Shown one piece after another: positions 1 to 6,198 of a stretch of 7,280 bases of DNA (the first letter of the stretch is position 1; the number at the start of each line of letters is the position of its first letter). The DNA is from Alphaproteobacteria bacterium (lineage in GTDB: Bacteria; Pseudomonadota; Alphaproteobacteria; UBA1280; UBA12223), in contig DMEM01000117.1 in assembly GCA_003450915.1 (NCBI GenBank), positions 1 through 7,280 on the forward strand, read 5' to 3'. The notes beneath the pieces were generated by a model. It worked only from the letters and a program-made list of their open reading frames with translations, did not search any database and was not told the origin of the DNA. Made by a program: the position numbers and the translations under genes.

Positions 1-1842
1 AAAAAAAATATATATACAAACATATTTGATACTAATTTAAACTTGAATGTACATCAAGGAACTCAGGCAAACGGTGTTAAAACAGGATCTATTGATTTAG
101 AATCTAATGAGTATATTAAAAAAAATACTGAGGATGCAACGGATGCTAATAGATTAGCAAAAGACTTTTCAAATTCTGCTACAGTTATTTATAGTGAGGA
201 AAATGTTAGAAGCAATCAGAAAGTAGAATCATATAAAAATATGAAAAAACAAGCTACTTTAATGTATCAAAATATTGTTAAAACAGCGGGAACTAATTGG
301 CCTTGTACTTATACATCTTATCAAAAAGATTCATGGGGCAGAGATTTTGATTATAATGTTATAGATGAGTATAATGCTCAGCTTAGTTATAACCTTCCGT
401 GGGCAACGTCAACAAAAAAAGTATTACCAATTAAACTACCAGAATTATCTAAAGATGAGAAAATTAAAGATATTATCTTGGATTTGTCTTCTCCTTATGC
501 TAACAGTTATATATTAACTTCTTCAGGGAATGTATGGGTTACTGGGGATAATGACTACGGACAGTTAGGAATAGGAAATAAAGTAAATCAAACTAGCTGG
601 GTGAAAAGCAATATAGAGAATGTAGACAAGTTTTACACAGCTGGAGCAACATCTTATGCTTTAAAAACTAATGGCGAGGTATGGACTACAGGAAACAATA
701 GTTATGGTCAATTGGGTATCGGTAGCACTGTAGGCAGCTCAAGCTGGGTGAAAAGTAGTATAACAAATGTAAAGAACTTTTATAATTATGGTTACAGTCT
801 TTATGCTATAAAGACTGATGATGAATTATGGGTTGCAGGAAGCAACTCAAGTGGTCAGCTAGGTGTTGGAACATCAGATAATCAAACTTCTTGGGTGAAA
901 AGTAATATAAGTAATGTTAAGAACTTTTATGTAAGAGATGTGTCTGGTAGTCTTGCATATGTTATAAAAACAAATGGTGAATTATGGAGTGTTGGCTATA
1001 ACTCTAATGGTCAACTTGGTACAGGGGATAAAAGTAACAGAACAAGTTGGTTTTATACAGGTATAGATGATGCGATAGATGTTTTTCCAGGAAGAACTAA
1101 TAGTTATGTAGAAAGATCTAATGGTGACTTATGGGGCGTTGGTAAAAATATGTATGGTGAGTTAGGTCGAGGCGATACAAACGAAACTTTAACATGGGTA
1201 AACTCTAATATAGATAATGTTAGAGAAATGCACTTTGGTATGTCGACTACTTACGTTGTAAAAAATAATGGAGAATTATGGGGTGCAGGTGTTAATGCTG
1301 CTGGTCAGTTAGGTATTGGCGGTGGTGGAAATAAAGATGAATGGGTGCAAAGTGGCATAAATGGAGTACGAGACTTTTATGCTGGAAAATCTAATGCTTA
1401 TACGATAAAAGTTAATAATGAATTGTGGGCTGTTGGGAATAATAGCTCAGGTCAGCTAGGATTAGGTGATAAAGTTAATAAATTAAGCTGGGTGAAAAGC
1501 AATATAGATGATGTTAGAAGCTTTTCATTTACAGATTACAATGCGTATGTTGTAAAAACTAATGGGCAAGTATGGAGTGTTGGGAGTAACTTTAAAGGTC
1601 AGCTAGGAATAGGGAATAACACGGAGAGCTCTTCATGGGTGCAAAGTAATGCAAGTTCAGCATTAAAAGTTTATACTATTTCAGATCTACAGTCTGTTTT
1701 TGTATTAAAAGAAAATGGCGATTTATGGGGCGCTGGAAGAAATGAAGAAGGTGAACTTGGTGTGGGTAATAAAACAAATCAGACTAGTATGTTAGAAGCG
1801 ATTAAAAAAGAAGATTTAATTATTCCATTTAGTTGTCCATAG
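1..1842 (+). CDS. RCC1-repeat (beta-propeller) protein, probable virion or tail-surface protein, 5' partial
   Basis: The frame is open to the left window edge (613 codons, stop TAG at 1840-1842), so the true start lies upstream. A TTG at 43 can be read as a start but has no Shine-Dalgarno sequence, and the frame before it is open. Counting from the edge, residues 1-150 are polar and unrecognised. From about residue 178 to 590 there are nine repeats with the core pattern [LV]W-x-x-G-x-N-x-x-G-[QE]-L-G-x-G, the RCC1/ATS1 signature. Each core is followed by a conserved T-S-W-V-K-S-N-I-x-N-V segment. RCC1 repeats form beta-propellers that act as binding platforms; canonical RCC1 has seven blades. 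No enzyme motif is visible. Its place next to capsid genes suggests a virion protein such as a receptor-binding or decoration protein, but this is inference; it could also be a secreted or accessory cargo gene. The repeat part uses ATA for isoleucine far more than its neighbours do. Confidence 0.8.
   Translation, partial: KKNIYTNIFDTNLNLNVHQGTQANGVKTGSIDLESNEYIKKNTEDATDANRLAKDFSNSATVIYSEENVRSNQKVESYKNMKKQATLMYQNIVKTAGTNWPCTYTSYQKDSWGRDFDYNVIDEYNAQLSYNLPWATSTKKVLPIKLPELSKDEKIKDIILDLSSPYANSYILTSSGNVWVTGDNDYGQLGIGNKVNQTSWVKSNIENVDKFYTAGATSYALKTNGEVWTTGNNSYGQLGIGSTVGSSSWVKSSITNVKNFYNYGYSLYAIKTDDELWVAGSNSSGQLGVGTSDNQTSWVKSNISNVKNFYVRDVSGSLAYVIKTNGELWSVGYNSNGQLGTGDKSNRTSWFYTGIDDAIDVFPGRTNSYVERSNGDLWGVGKNMYGELGRGDTNETLTWVNSNIDNVREMHFGMSTTYVVKNNGELWGAGVNAAGQLGIGGGGNKDEWVQSGINGVRDFYAGKSNAYTIKVNNELWAVGNNSSGQLGLGDKVNKLSWVKSNIDDVRSFSFTDYNAYVVKTNGQVWSVGSNFKGQLGIGNNTESSSWVQSNASSALKVYTISDLQSVFVLKENGDLWGAGRNEEGELGVGNKTNQTSMLEAIKKEDLIIPFSCP
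595..617 (+). repeat. 23-nt exact direct repeat, copy 1 (in RCC1 repeat 1)
   Basis: These 23 bases, starting AGCTGGGTGAAAAGC, recur exactly at 1486-1508. The copies are 891 nt apart, which is 297 codons, so they are in phase. They encode the conserved W-V-K-S-N-I segment of repeats 1 and 7. Confidence 0.85.
1486..1508 (+). repeat. 23-nt exact direct repeat, copy 2 (in RCC1 repeat 7)
   Basis: This is the second exact copy of the 23 bases at 595-617. Recombination between the two copies would remove or add about six repeats without breaking the frame. Shorter matches of the same element (TGGGTGAAAAGT) lie at 745-756 and 892-903, exactly one 147-nt period apart. Confidence 0.85.
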
Positions 1843-1890
1843 TATTATTACATGCTAGAAAATTATAATGTCCCATTTTGATTTAGTGTA

Positions 1891-1919
1891 TTGACTTATG
1901 TCTCAGGCTTTGATATGAT
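1891..1919 (+). promoter_or_regulatory. Strong sigma70-type promoter with extended -10
   Basis: A -35 box TTGACT (1891-1896) is separated by 17 bases from a -10 box TATGAT (1914-1919). The -10 is preceded by TGA, which gives the extended TGn-TATGAT form. Five of six bases match consensus in each box. Predicted transcription start is near 1926. It lies in the gap after the RCC1 gene and faces the scaffold-capsid genes, so it is the likely promoter of the head operon. Start mapping has not been done. Confidence 0.72.
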
Positions 1920-1925
1920 AATTAC

Positions 1926-2012
1926 AGAATGAGAATTGTAGCAATACAAATTTTATTCTATTATAATTTTGGGATAGTTTGAACCAGGAGTTTTACTCCT
2001 GGTTCTTTTTTT
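1926..2012 (+). ncRNA. Candidate leader RNA or small RNA: 5' hairpin plus terminator
   Basis: From the predicted start at 1926 the RNA would open with a hairpin spanning 1926-1959: AGAAT (1926-1930) pairs with ATTCT (1955-1959), GAGA (1931-1934) pairs with TTTT by A-T and G-U pairs, there is one A/A mismatch, then TTGTA (1936-1940) pairs with TACAA (1945-1949) around a GCAA loop of GNRA type. A 21-nt linker follows, then the intrinsic terminator ending at 2012. That would yield an RNA of about 87 nt. No open reading frame with a ribosome site fits inside it. It may be a stable small RNA or only the attenuated 5' leader of the scaffold operon. It matches no RNA family I recognise. Confidence 0.4.
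1981..2012 (+). terminator. Intrinsic terminator in the leader before the scaffold gene
   Basis: GAACCAGGAG (1981-1990) and CTCCTGGTTC (1996-2005) form a perfect 10-bp stem with a TTTTA loop, followed directly by seven T residues (2006-2012). It lies about 55 nt after the predicted transcription start and only a few bases before the ribosome site of the next gene. It could end RCC1-gene transcription, attenuate the promoter at 1891-1919, or both. The stem carries AGGAG/CTCCT, and its CTCCT could alternatively pair with the downstream Shine-Dalgarno AGGAG (2021-2025). Confidence 0.85.
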
Positions 2013-2031
2013 ATACAAGAAGGAGATAACT

Positions 2032-2655
2032 ATGGAGGACAAAGCAAAGTCTCAGTCTGCTAAGGTGCAAGATATTTTAATGCAACTTGATAAACTAAAT
2101 GAAAAGAAACAACTTTTTATAAAAGATAATCAAAAACAAGTTGAAGTTAAAAATCAAAATGTACAAAAGCAAACTGTTTCTGATGATTTTGATGTAGAAG
2201 AAGTAAAACAACAGCAAATTTTACATTATGAAGATATTATCAGAAAAAGCTTAGCATTGTTTGATCTTAATTATGATGATTTAATTAGAATGGATGGTAA
2301 GTCTGCTTATTGTAAAGCAGTTCAACTTTATCCTCATTTATTAGATGAGGTTAAAAAATCTGAATGTCCGCCATTAACTGCTTTGCATATTGCAAAATCT
2401 ATGCAGCCGTATTTAGAGTTTACTTCAAAATATGGATCATCATTTGAAGAAATTAAACAAAGCTTAAAAGATGAAATTAATAATGAATCAGCTGAAAATA
2501 AAAAAGTTAAAGCTAGCGTTATTGATCAGTCCCCTGCAAAGCCAGTTCAGCAAGCAAGTGTGTTTTCTGATATTGGTAATGCAATAACACAAAATACTAC
2601 TATAAAACAAACAAATAAAGCCGACGATAGTCTGGCTTCTTTTTTTTATAGGTAA
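2032..2655 (+). CDS. Putative capsid scaffold-like protein (unrecognised family)
   Basis: This 207-residue soluble protein starts at an ATG with a strong Shine-Dalgarno AAGGAG (2020-2025), six bases before the start. Residues 1-65 are rich in Lys, Gln and Glu and look like a helical or coiled-coil arm. Residues 66-150 look like an ordered helical domain with a Y-P-H-L-L-D-E-V...P-P-L-T-A-L-H-I-A-K segment (100-122). The last 50 residues are low-complexity Gln/Asn/Thr/Ser and end F-F-Y-R. No signal peptide, membrane segment or catalytic motif is visible. I do not recognise the family. Position directly before the capsid gene, size and charged helical make-up fit a scaffolding or capsid-assembly protein; a minor head protein is the main alternative. 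Its last codons double as an intrinsic terminator. Confidence 0.6.
   Translation: MEDKAKSQSAKVQDILMQLDKLNEKKQLFIKDNQKQVEVKNQNVQKQTVSDDFDVEEVKQQQILHYEDIIRKSLALFDLNYDDLIRMDGKSAYCKAVQLYPHLLDEVKKSECPPLTALHIAKSMQPYLEFTSKYGSSFEEIKQSLKDEINNESAENKKVKASVIDQSPAKPVQQASVFSDIGNAITQNTTIKQTNKADDSLASFFYR
2618..2647 (+). terminator. Intrinsic terminator inside the 3' end of the scaffold-like gene
   Basis: AAGCC (2618-2622) pairs with GGCTT (2634-2638) and GAC (2623-2625) with GTC (2630-2632), with one bulged T at 2633 and a GATA loop. A run of eight T residues follows (2640-2647). The hairpin and T-run encode the last residues of the scaffold-like protein; the stop codon is at 2653-2655. It would reduce read-through from scaffold into capsid unless coupled translation or an antiterminator overrides it. 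Confidence 0.7.
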
Positions 2656-2663
2656 AGTATAGT

Positions 2664-2698
2664 AAATCAAAAACAAAATAAACAACAAAACAAAAGGA
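2664..2698 (+). promoter_or_regulatory. A/C-rich unstructured leader and ribosome site of the capsid gene
   Basis: Between the scaffold stop and the capsid ATG (2709) lies a stretch made almost only of A and C (2664-2694, two T, no G), followed by AAAAGGAA (2691-2698), about ten bases before the ATG. Such leaders cannot fold easily and generally favour efficient initiation, which suits a capsid protein needed in hundreds of copies. No good promoter was found here. Confidence 0.45.
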
Positions 2699-2708
2699 AT
2701 TATATAAT

Positions 2709-3743
2709 ATGACACACACAATTGAATCAACACACGGTGCATCTGCTCAGGCTTGGTCAAAAGAGGTAATGAAAGAATACCTTAACCATAACCCGTTTTA
2801 TAACTTCATGGGTGCAGATTCAAATAGCTTAATTCAAACAAATGAAGAGCTAACAAAACAAGCAGGTGATGCAATTACTGTTCAACTAAGATCAAAACTT
2901 ACAGGTAATGGTATTACAGGTGCTGGTACATTAAAAGGCAATGAAGAAGGTTTAATGTTCCATACTCAAAAAGTTGAAGTTGATACTTTAAGACACGGTG
3001 TTGTTCTAAAAGGTGAAATGAGCGAAAAACGTGTAGCATTCAACCTAAGAAACCAAGCTAGAGATGCTTTAGTTGACTGGGCTTGTGAAAAAATGAAGTT
3101 TGATATTATAACTGCTTTAACAGATACATCAGTTGGTCGTGATAGATCAAGATATATCTACGGTGCTACAGATGCAAACTGGGATAACACTCATGCAACA
3201 GCTTTAGCAAAAGTTGATACAGCTACAGATAAACTTTCTACAAAGCTAATTTCAGTTGCTAAAAGAAAAGCAGTTCTATCAGGTGAAAGAAGAGTACGTC
3301 CTTTCCAAATTAAATCAAAAGATGGTAAGTATGAAGAAGTATTCGTTCTATTTGCTCACCCTTATGCTGTTAGAGACTTAATGGAAGATGTTGCTTTTAG
3401 AGAAGTTAATACAAATTCATCAGTTGCTTTAGCTGATTCAGTGTTTGTACACGGTCAAAAACTTAAAGGAATGTGGGATGGTGTTATGATCGTTGAGTGC
3501 GATGATATGCCTCTATTAACAGGCGTTGGAACAGCTGGTTCTGATGTTGCTCACTGTGTGCTAGCAGGTGCTCAAGCAGCGTGCGTAGCATGGGGTAAGA
3601 AAACTAACTACAAAGAAGAATCAGATGATTATGGTCACGAAAATGGTTTCGCTATTGATGAAATCAGAGGTGTTGAAAAATTAGTATTCAACGGTGTTGA
3701 TCATGGTGTAGTTAATGTATTTGTTTCTTCATCAGAAGACTAA
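2709..3743 (+). CDS. N4 gp56-like major capsid protein
   Basis: This 344-residue protein would form the icosahedral head shell. Features of the N4 gp56 capsid family (HK97-type fold) are visible by recall: G-D-A-I-T-V-Q-L-R-S-K-L (53-64), G-N-G-I-T-G-A-G-T-L-K-G-N-E-E (66-80), the V-D-T-L-R-H-G-V segment (91-98), a long helix with many charged residues (103-135), and a C-terminal E-I-R-G-V-E-K-L-V-F-N-G strand region. Length is in the normal range for the family. The start is fixed by AAGGAA upstream and a conserved-looking N-terminus. Codon use differs a little from its neighbours, with more CTA, GTT and AAC, as expected for a highly expressed gene. It is flanked on both sides by terminator hairpins, consistent with its own expression level. 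Proteolytic maturation is not evident. Confidence 0.9.
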   Translation: MTHTIESTHGASAQAWSKEVMKEYLNHNPFYNFMGADSNSLIQTNEELTKQAGDAITVQLRSKLTGNGITGAGTLKGNEEGLMFHTQKVEVDTLRHGVVLKGEMSEKRVAFNLRNQARDALVDWACEKMKFDIITALTDTSVGRDRSRYIYGATDANWDNTHATALAKVDTATDKLSTKLISVAKRKAVLSGERRVRPFQIKSKDGKYEEVFVLFAHPYAVRDLMEDVAFREVNTNSSVALADSVFVHGQKLKGMWDGVMIVECDDMPLLTGVGTAGSDVAHCVLAGAQAACVAWGKKTNYKEESDDYGHENGFAIDEIRGVEKLVFNGVDHGVVNVFVSSSED

Positions 3744-3767
3744 TAATTATATATTTTAAAATTATTT

Positions 3768-3803
3768 AGACGCAAGGGTTGTTAATCTTTGCGTCTTTTA
3801 TTT
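3768..3803 (+). terminator. Intrinsic terminator after the capsid gene
   Basis: AGACGCAA (3768-3775) pairs perfectly with TTGCGTCT (3789-3796), extended by a G-U and a G-C pair to a 10-bp stem around a nine-base loop (3778-3786). A T-rich tail (TTTTATTTAT) follows. It begins 24 bases after the capsid stop and ends just before the ribosome site of the adaptor gene. It would lower transcription of tail genes relative to capsid. Confidence 0.8.
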
Positions 3804-3819
3804 ATAGGAGGATACTATA

Positions 3820-4407
3820 ATGAAAATTAAAGATTTAGTTGATCAGATTATTTCTTATTCACACAACGAAGACACTCCTGATACTGATCTTTCAGCAAAG
3901 GCTCTTACTTGGCTAAACTCTGCATATCATGAATTACTACAAGAAAATTTAGCTTTTTTAAAACATAAAATGTTAACTCAAGTTGAAGTTTCTTTAAGTG
4001 ATGATTTTTTTGAATTACCAAAAGATTTTTACTTGTTTGAAAAAATTAAGCTAGCAAATGGCCAAGTTATTTCAAAAGAAGATAAGGATTGCTATTCAAT
4101 AGAAGGTGACTTAGTTTTCTTAAAAAATCAGAAAAATCAAAATCTAATGTTTGTTTATATTCCTGAATTTAAACAGCTAACTTTAGATGATTCTTTAAGC
4201 ATTATGCATATTTCATCAAATTATGTTCAAAGCTTAATTTGGGGTGCACTTGTTTGGTCTAGTATTTATGAAAGAGGGGTTCATACTCAAAATGAATTAT
4301 CTCTTTTTGAAGCTAAGTGGAATCAGGCAAAGCAGAATTATAAAGTAACGCTAGCGACATATTCTGATCAAGTTTTAAGGACTGTTCCTTATCAATTTAT
4401 TCATTAA
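3820..4407 (+). CDS. Phage head-tail adaptor protein (P22 gp4 / T7 gp11 position)
   Basis: This 195-residue protein probably forms the ring that joins the portal to the tail nozzle. The start has a very strong Shine-Dalgarno TAGGAGG nine bases upstream. The N-terminal pattern, K-I-K-D-L-V-D-Q-I (2-10) followed by an acidic stretch and a long helix W-L-N-S-A-Y-H-E-L-L-Q (31-41), is typical of small phage adaptor proteins. A middle beta-rich part and a C-terminal helical pair (about 130-175, with L-F-E-A-K-W-N-Q-A-K) follow, matching the usual four-helix-plus-beta layout. No signal peptide or catalytic motif is seen. It sits between the capsid and nozzle genes and is 18 bases from the latter, as in podovirus tail modules. 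Assignment is by pattern and context; a head-completion protein is the closest alternative. Confidence 0.68.
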   Translation: MKIKDLVDQIISYSHNEDTPDTDLSAKALTWLNSAYHELLQENLAFLKHKMLTQVEVSLSDDFFELPKDFYLFEKIKLANGQVISKEDKDCYSIEGDLVFLKNQKNQNLMFVYIPEFKQLTLDDSLSIMHISSNYVQSLIWGALVWSSIYERGVHTQNELSLFEAKWNQAKQNYKVTLATYSDQVLRTVPYQFIH

Positions 4408-4425
4408 AATGAAGGAAAAACAGAA

Positions 4426-6186
4426 ATGAAAAACAACTTACAGACAGTTGAATTGGCTTTTCCTAAAAACATGATGTCTAGCTCAAGAAGTGAGTTTAAT
4501 ATGCCTGCTAATTTTGCAAAAACTATTAAAAATATGATTATTCATTATTCAGGAGCTGGTTCAAAAAGAAATGGTTTTACTAAAATCGAAAATGATTTAC
4601 CAGAGTCTGAAAAAATTATCAAATTACAACATTATCCATCAGTAACTGGTGAAATTCAATTTATTGCATTTACTCAATCGGGGAAAGTATTTAGAAGACT
4701 TGAAGATACACACTGGGAAGAAATTTACTCTAGTTTATCTGTAAATTCTAATATTTCAACAACAATGTTTGCCAATAAGCTTATTATTGCAAATGGAGTT
4801 GATAACATGCTGAGTTATGACGGTAAAAAAATTGAAACTATTACTCAATATATTTCTCAAGATAAGTTTAGCTATGAAATAGCAAGTAATACATCTTTAA
4901 AAACTGATGTGTTTACTGAAAACTTTCCTACAGGGCGTAAAGTTAAAATTAGATATACTGATAATGAGGAAGTTGAAACAACAGTTTCTCATACACAGCC
5001 AAGTTTAACTGAAGGTTTTATTATTTTACATTTTAATGATGAAGTAATTACTAAAGATGTTGAAAATGTTTCATACCAGCTAATTGCACCTAGTTTTGCT
5101 AGAGTATATTCTGCTCATGACAGATTATGGGCAATGGGGAATGAAAAATTTGATATTAATAAGTTTAGCTCAGATGTTGATAGATCTCGAATTTACTATA
5201 CTGATCTAACAAATGATGAAACAGGCTGGCATGATGATGAGGGTAACTTATCTTCTATTAATTTAGCGAATAAAATGCCTGAATCTGAAGAGCTTGTGGC
5301 AATGGCGGTTAAAGATAATATGACTATCTTTTTCTGTAGAAATTATTCACAAGTTTGGGTAGGGACAAACCCTAGAGCAAATGGCGATTTTACCTGGGTA
5401 AAAACTTTACCAATTGGTTTGATTCATCCTGAGTTAATGGTGAATATGCCTAATGATATAGGGTTCTTTTCTCAATTTGGGGCTAGAACTTTTAGTCGAT
5501 TTCTACAAACAGAACAGCTTGATATTGCAGATATGGGCTCTGAAGTAGCGACTGATATTCATTCAGCTATTGAAAAAATTCGATTAAGTATAAAACAGAA
5601 TAAAAATATTCATAGTTTTCAATTTCATCAACAAAACTGGTTTGGTTTTAAACTTGATGAGGAAGTTATGATTTTTCAGGCTGCTGCAAATAATTTAGCA
5701 TGGAGTAGGTTTGATGGAATTTTTAAAGATGCAACAGCATTTTTAAATACCCCCAATGGCAAACTGTATGCCGCAGTAAATAATAAAGTTTATATTTATG
5801 ATACTGAAAGTTATGCTGATGATAATCAGCCAATTCATACTGTTTGGACAACCGCCTGGTTTGCACCAAATAGATCAAGAGCTTGGGCTAATAAATATAC
5901 AGAAATTATTTTAGAGCCTTCAGCTTTAAAAACTGCAAGTCTGCAACGTTATAAAAACTACAATTCAGCTTCTTATACTTTAAAAGAAGTTAATCTTAAA
6001 TCTCTTCCGGATTATTTTGATACTGCATTTTGGGATAGTGCTTCATTTGATGCAAACGCTAAAGAAAAAGCTATAGTTCGCGATAAATTTATAGCTAATA
6101 ACTTAAGTTTTAGTTTGCAAACTAATGATAAAGTTGGCCCGTTAACAATCTATTCTGTTAGATTTTACGGATCTAAAGAAAAATAG
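4426..6186 (+). CDS. Tail nozzle / hub protein (P22 gp10 or T7 gp12-like)
   Basis: This 586-residue protein likely forms the hexameric short-tail tube that holds packaged DNA in the head. The start has GAAGGAAA eight bases upstream. The N-terminal part, N-M-P-A-N-F-A-K-T-I-K-N-M-I (25-38) then G-A-G-S-K-R-N-G-F (43-51), matches the pattern in podovirus nozzle proteins where a list of sites is followed by a 'remove/rename' style R-x-G-F. Later landmarks are A-H-D-R-L-W-A-M-G (about 230-238), a Y-Y-T-D-L segment, and F-F-C-R-N-Y-S-Q-V-W-V-G, all regular in P22 gp10-type proteins with a beta-propeller core. The C-terminus ends in a beta-rich S-V-R-F-Y-G-S. Size is similar to P22 gp10 and smaller than T7 gp12. 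No membrane segments are visible. P22-like versus T7-like cannot be settled by eye. Confidence 0.68.
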   Translation: MKNNLQTVELAFPKNMMSSSRSEFNMPANFAKTIKNMIIHYSGAGSKRNGFTKIENDLPESEKIIKLQHYPSVTGEIQFIAFTQSGKVFRRLEDTHWEEIYSSLSVNSNISTTMFANKLIIANGVDNMLSYDGKKIETITQYISQDKFSYEIASNTSLKTDVFTENFPTGRKVKIRYTDNEEVETTVSHTQPSLTEGFIILHFNDEVITKDVENVSYQLIAPSFARVYSAHDRLWAMGNEKFDINKFSSDVDRSRIYYTDLTNDETGWHDDEGNLSSINLANKMPESEELVAMAVKDNMTIFFCRNYSQVWVGTNPRANGDFTWVKTLPIGLIHPELMVNMPNDIGFFSQFGARTFSRFLQTEQLDIADMGSEVATDIHSAIEKIRLSIKQNKNIHSFQFHQQNWFGFKLDEEVMIFQAAANNLAWSRFDGIFKDATAFLNTPNGKLYAAVNNKVYIYDTESYADDNQPIHTVWTTAWFAPNRSRAWANKYTEIILEPSALKTASLQRYKNYNSASYTLKEVNLKSLPDYFDTAFWDSASFDANAKEKAIVRDKFIANNLSFSLQTNDKVGPLTIYSVRFYGSKEK

Positions 6187-6198
6187 GGGGATACCATC

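Larger units (their letters stand above)
532..1770 (+). repeat. Nine tandem RCC1-type coding repeats, mostly 147-nt period
   Basis: The Leu/Val-Trp codon pair that opens each repeat core starts at 532, 679, 826, 982, 1129, 1276, 1423, 1570 and 1723. Spacings are 147 nt (49 codons) six times, with one 156 (52 codons) between repeats 3 and 4 and one 153 (51 codons) before the last. All are multiples of three, so the array is one continuous frame. The repeats are similar but not identical at DNA level; the best conserved stretch encodes the S-W-V-K-S-N segment after each core. This is a protein repeat array, not a CRISPR or satellite. Confidence 0.88.

Noticed and set aside
43..45. TTG as the start of the RCC1-repeat protein
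   Set aside because: The frame stays open to position 1, and no Shine-Dalgarno precedes the TTG, so the gene is better read as cut by the window edge.
532..1770. Periodic repeats as a CRISPR array or satellite
   Set aside because: The 147-nt period lies in a continuous reading frame and encodes RCC1-type repeats; the units are diverged at DNA level and lack constant repeats with unique spacers.
1962..1967. Perfect TATAAT as a second promoter in the leader
   Set aside because: The upstream bases at the right distance do not resemble TTGACA, and the TTGACT/TATGAT pair just upstream is much better.
2658..2663. TATAGT as a -10 box for a separate capsid promoter
   Set aside because: No acceptable -35 box lies 16-18 bases upstream and there is no extended -10 TG; the match is expected by chance in AT-rich DNA.
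2488..2760. Minus-strand 90-codon open frame antisense to the scaffold end and capsid start
   Set aside because: It overlaps two well supported plus-strand genes, has no ribosome site, and its hydrophobic content is explained by the AT-rich complementary strand.
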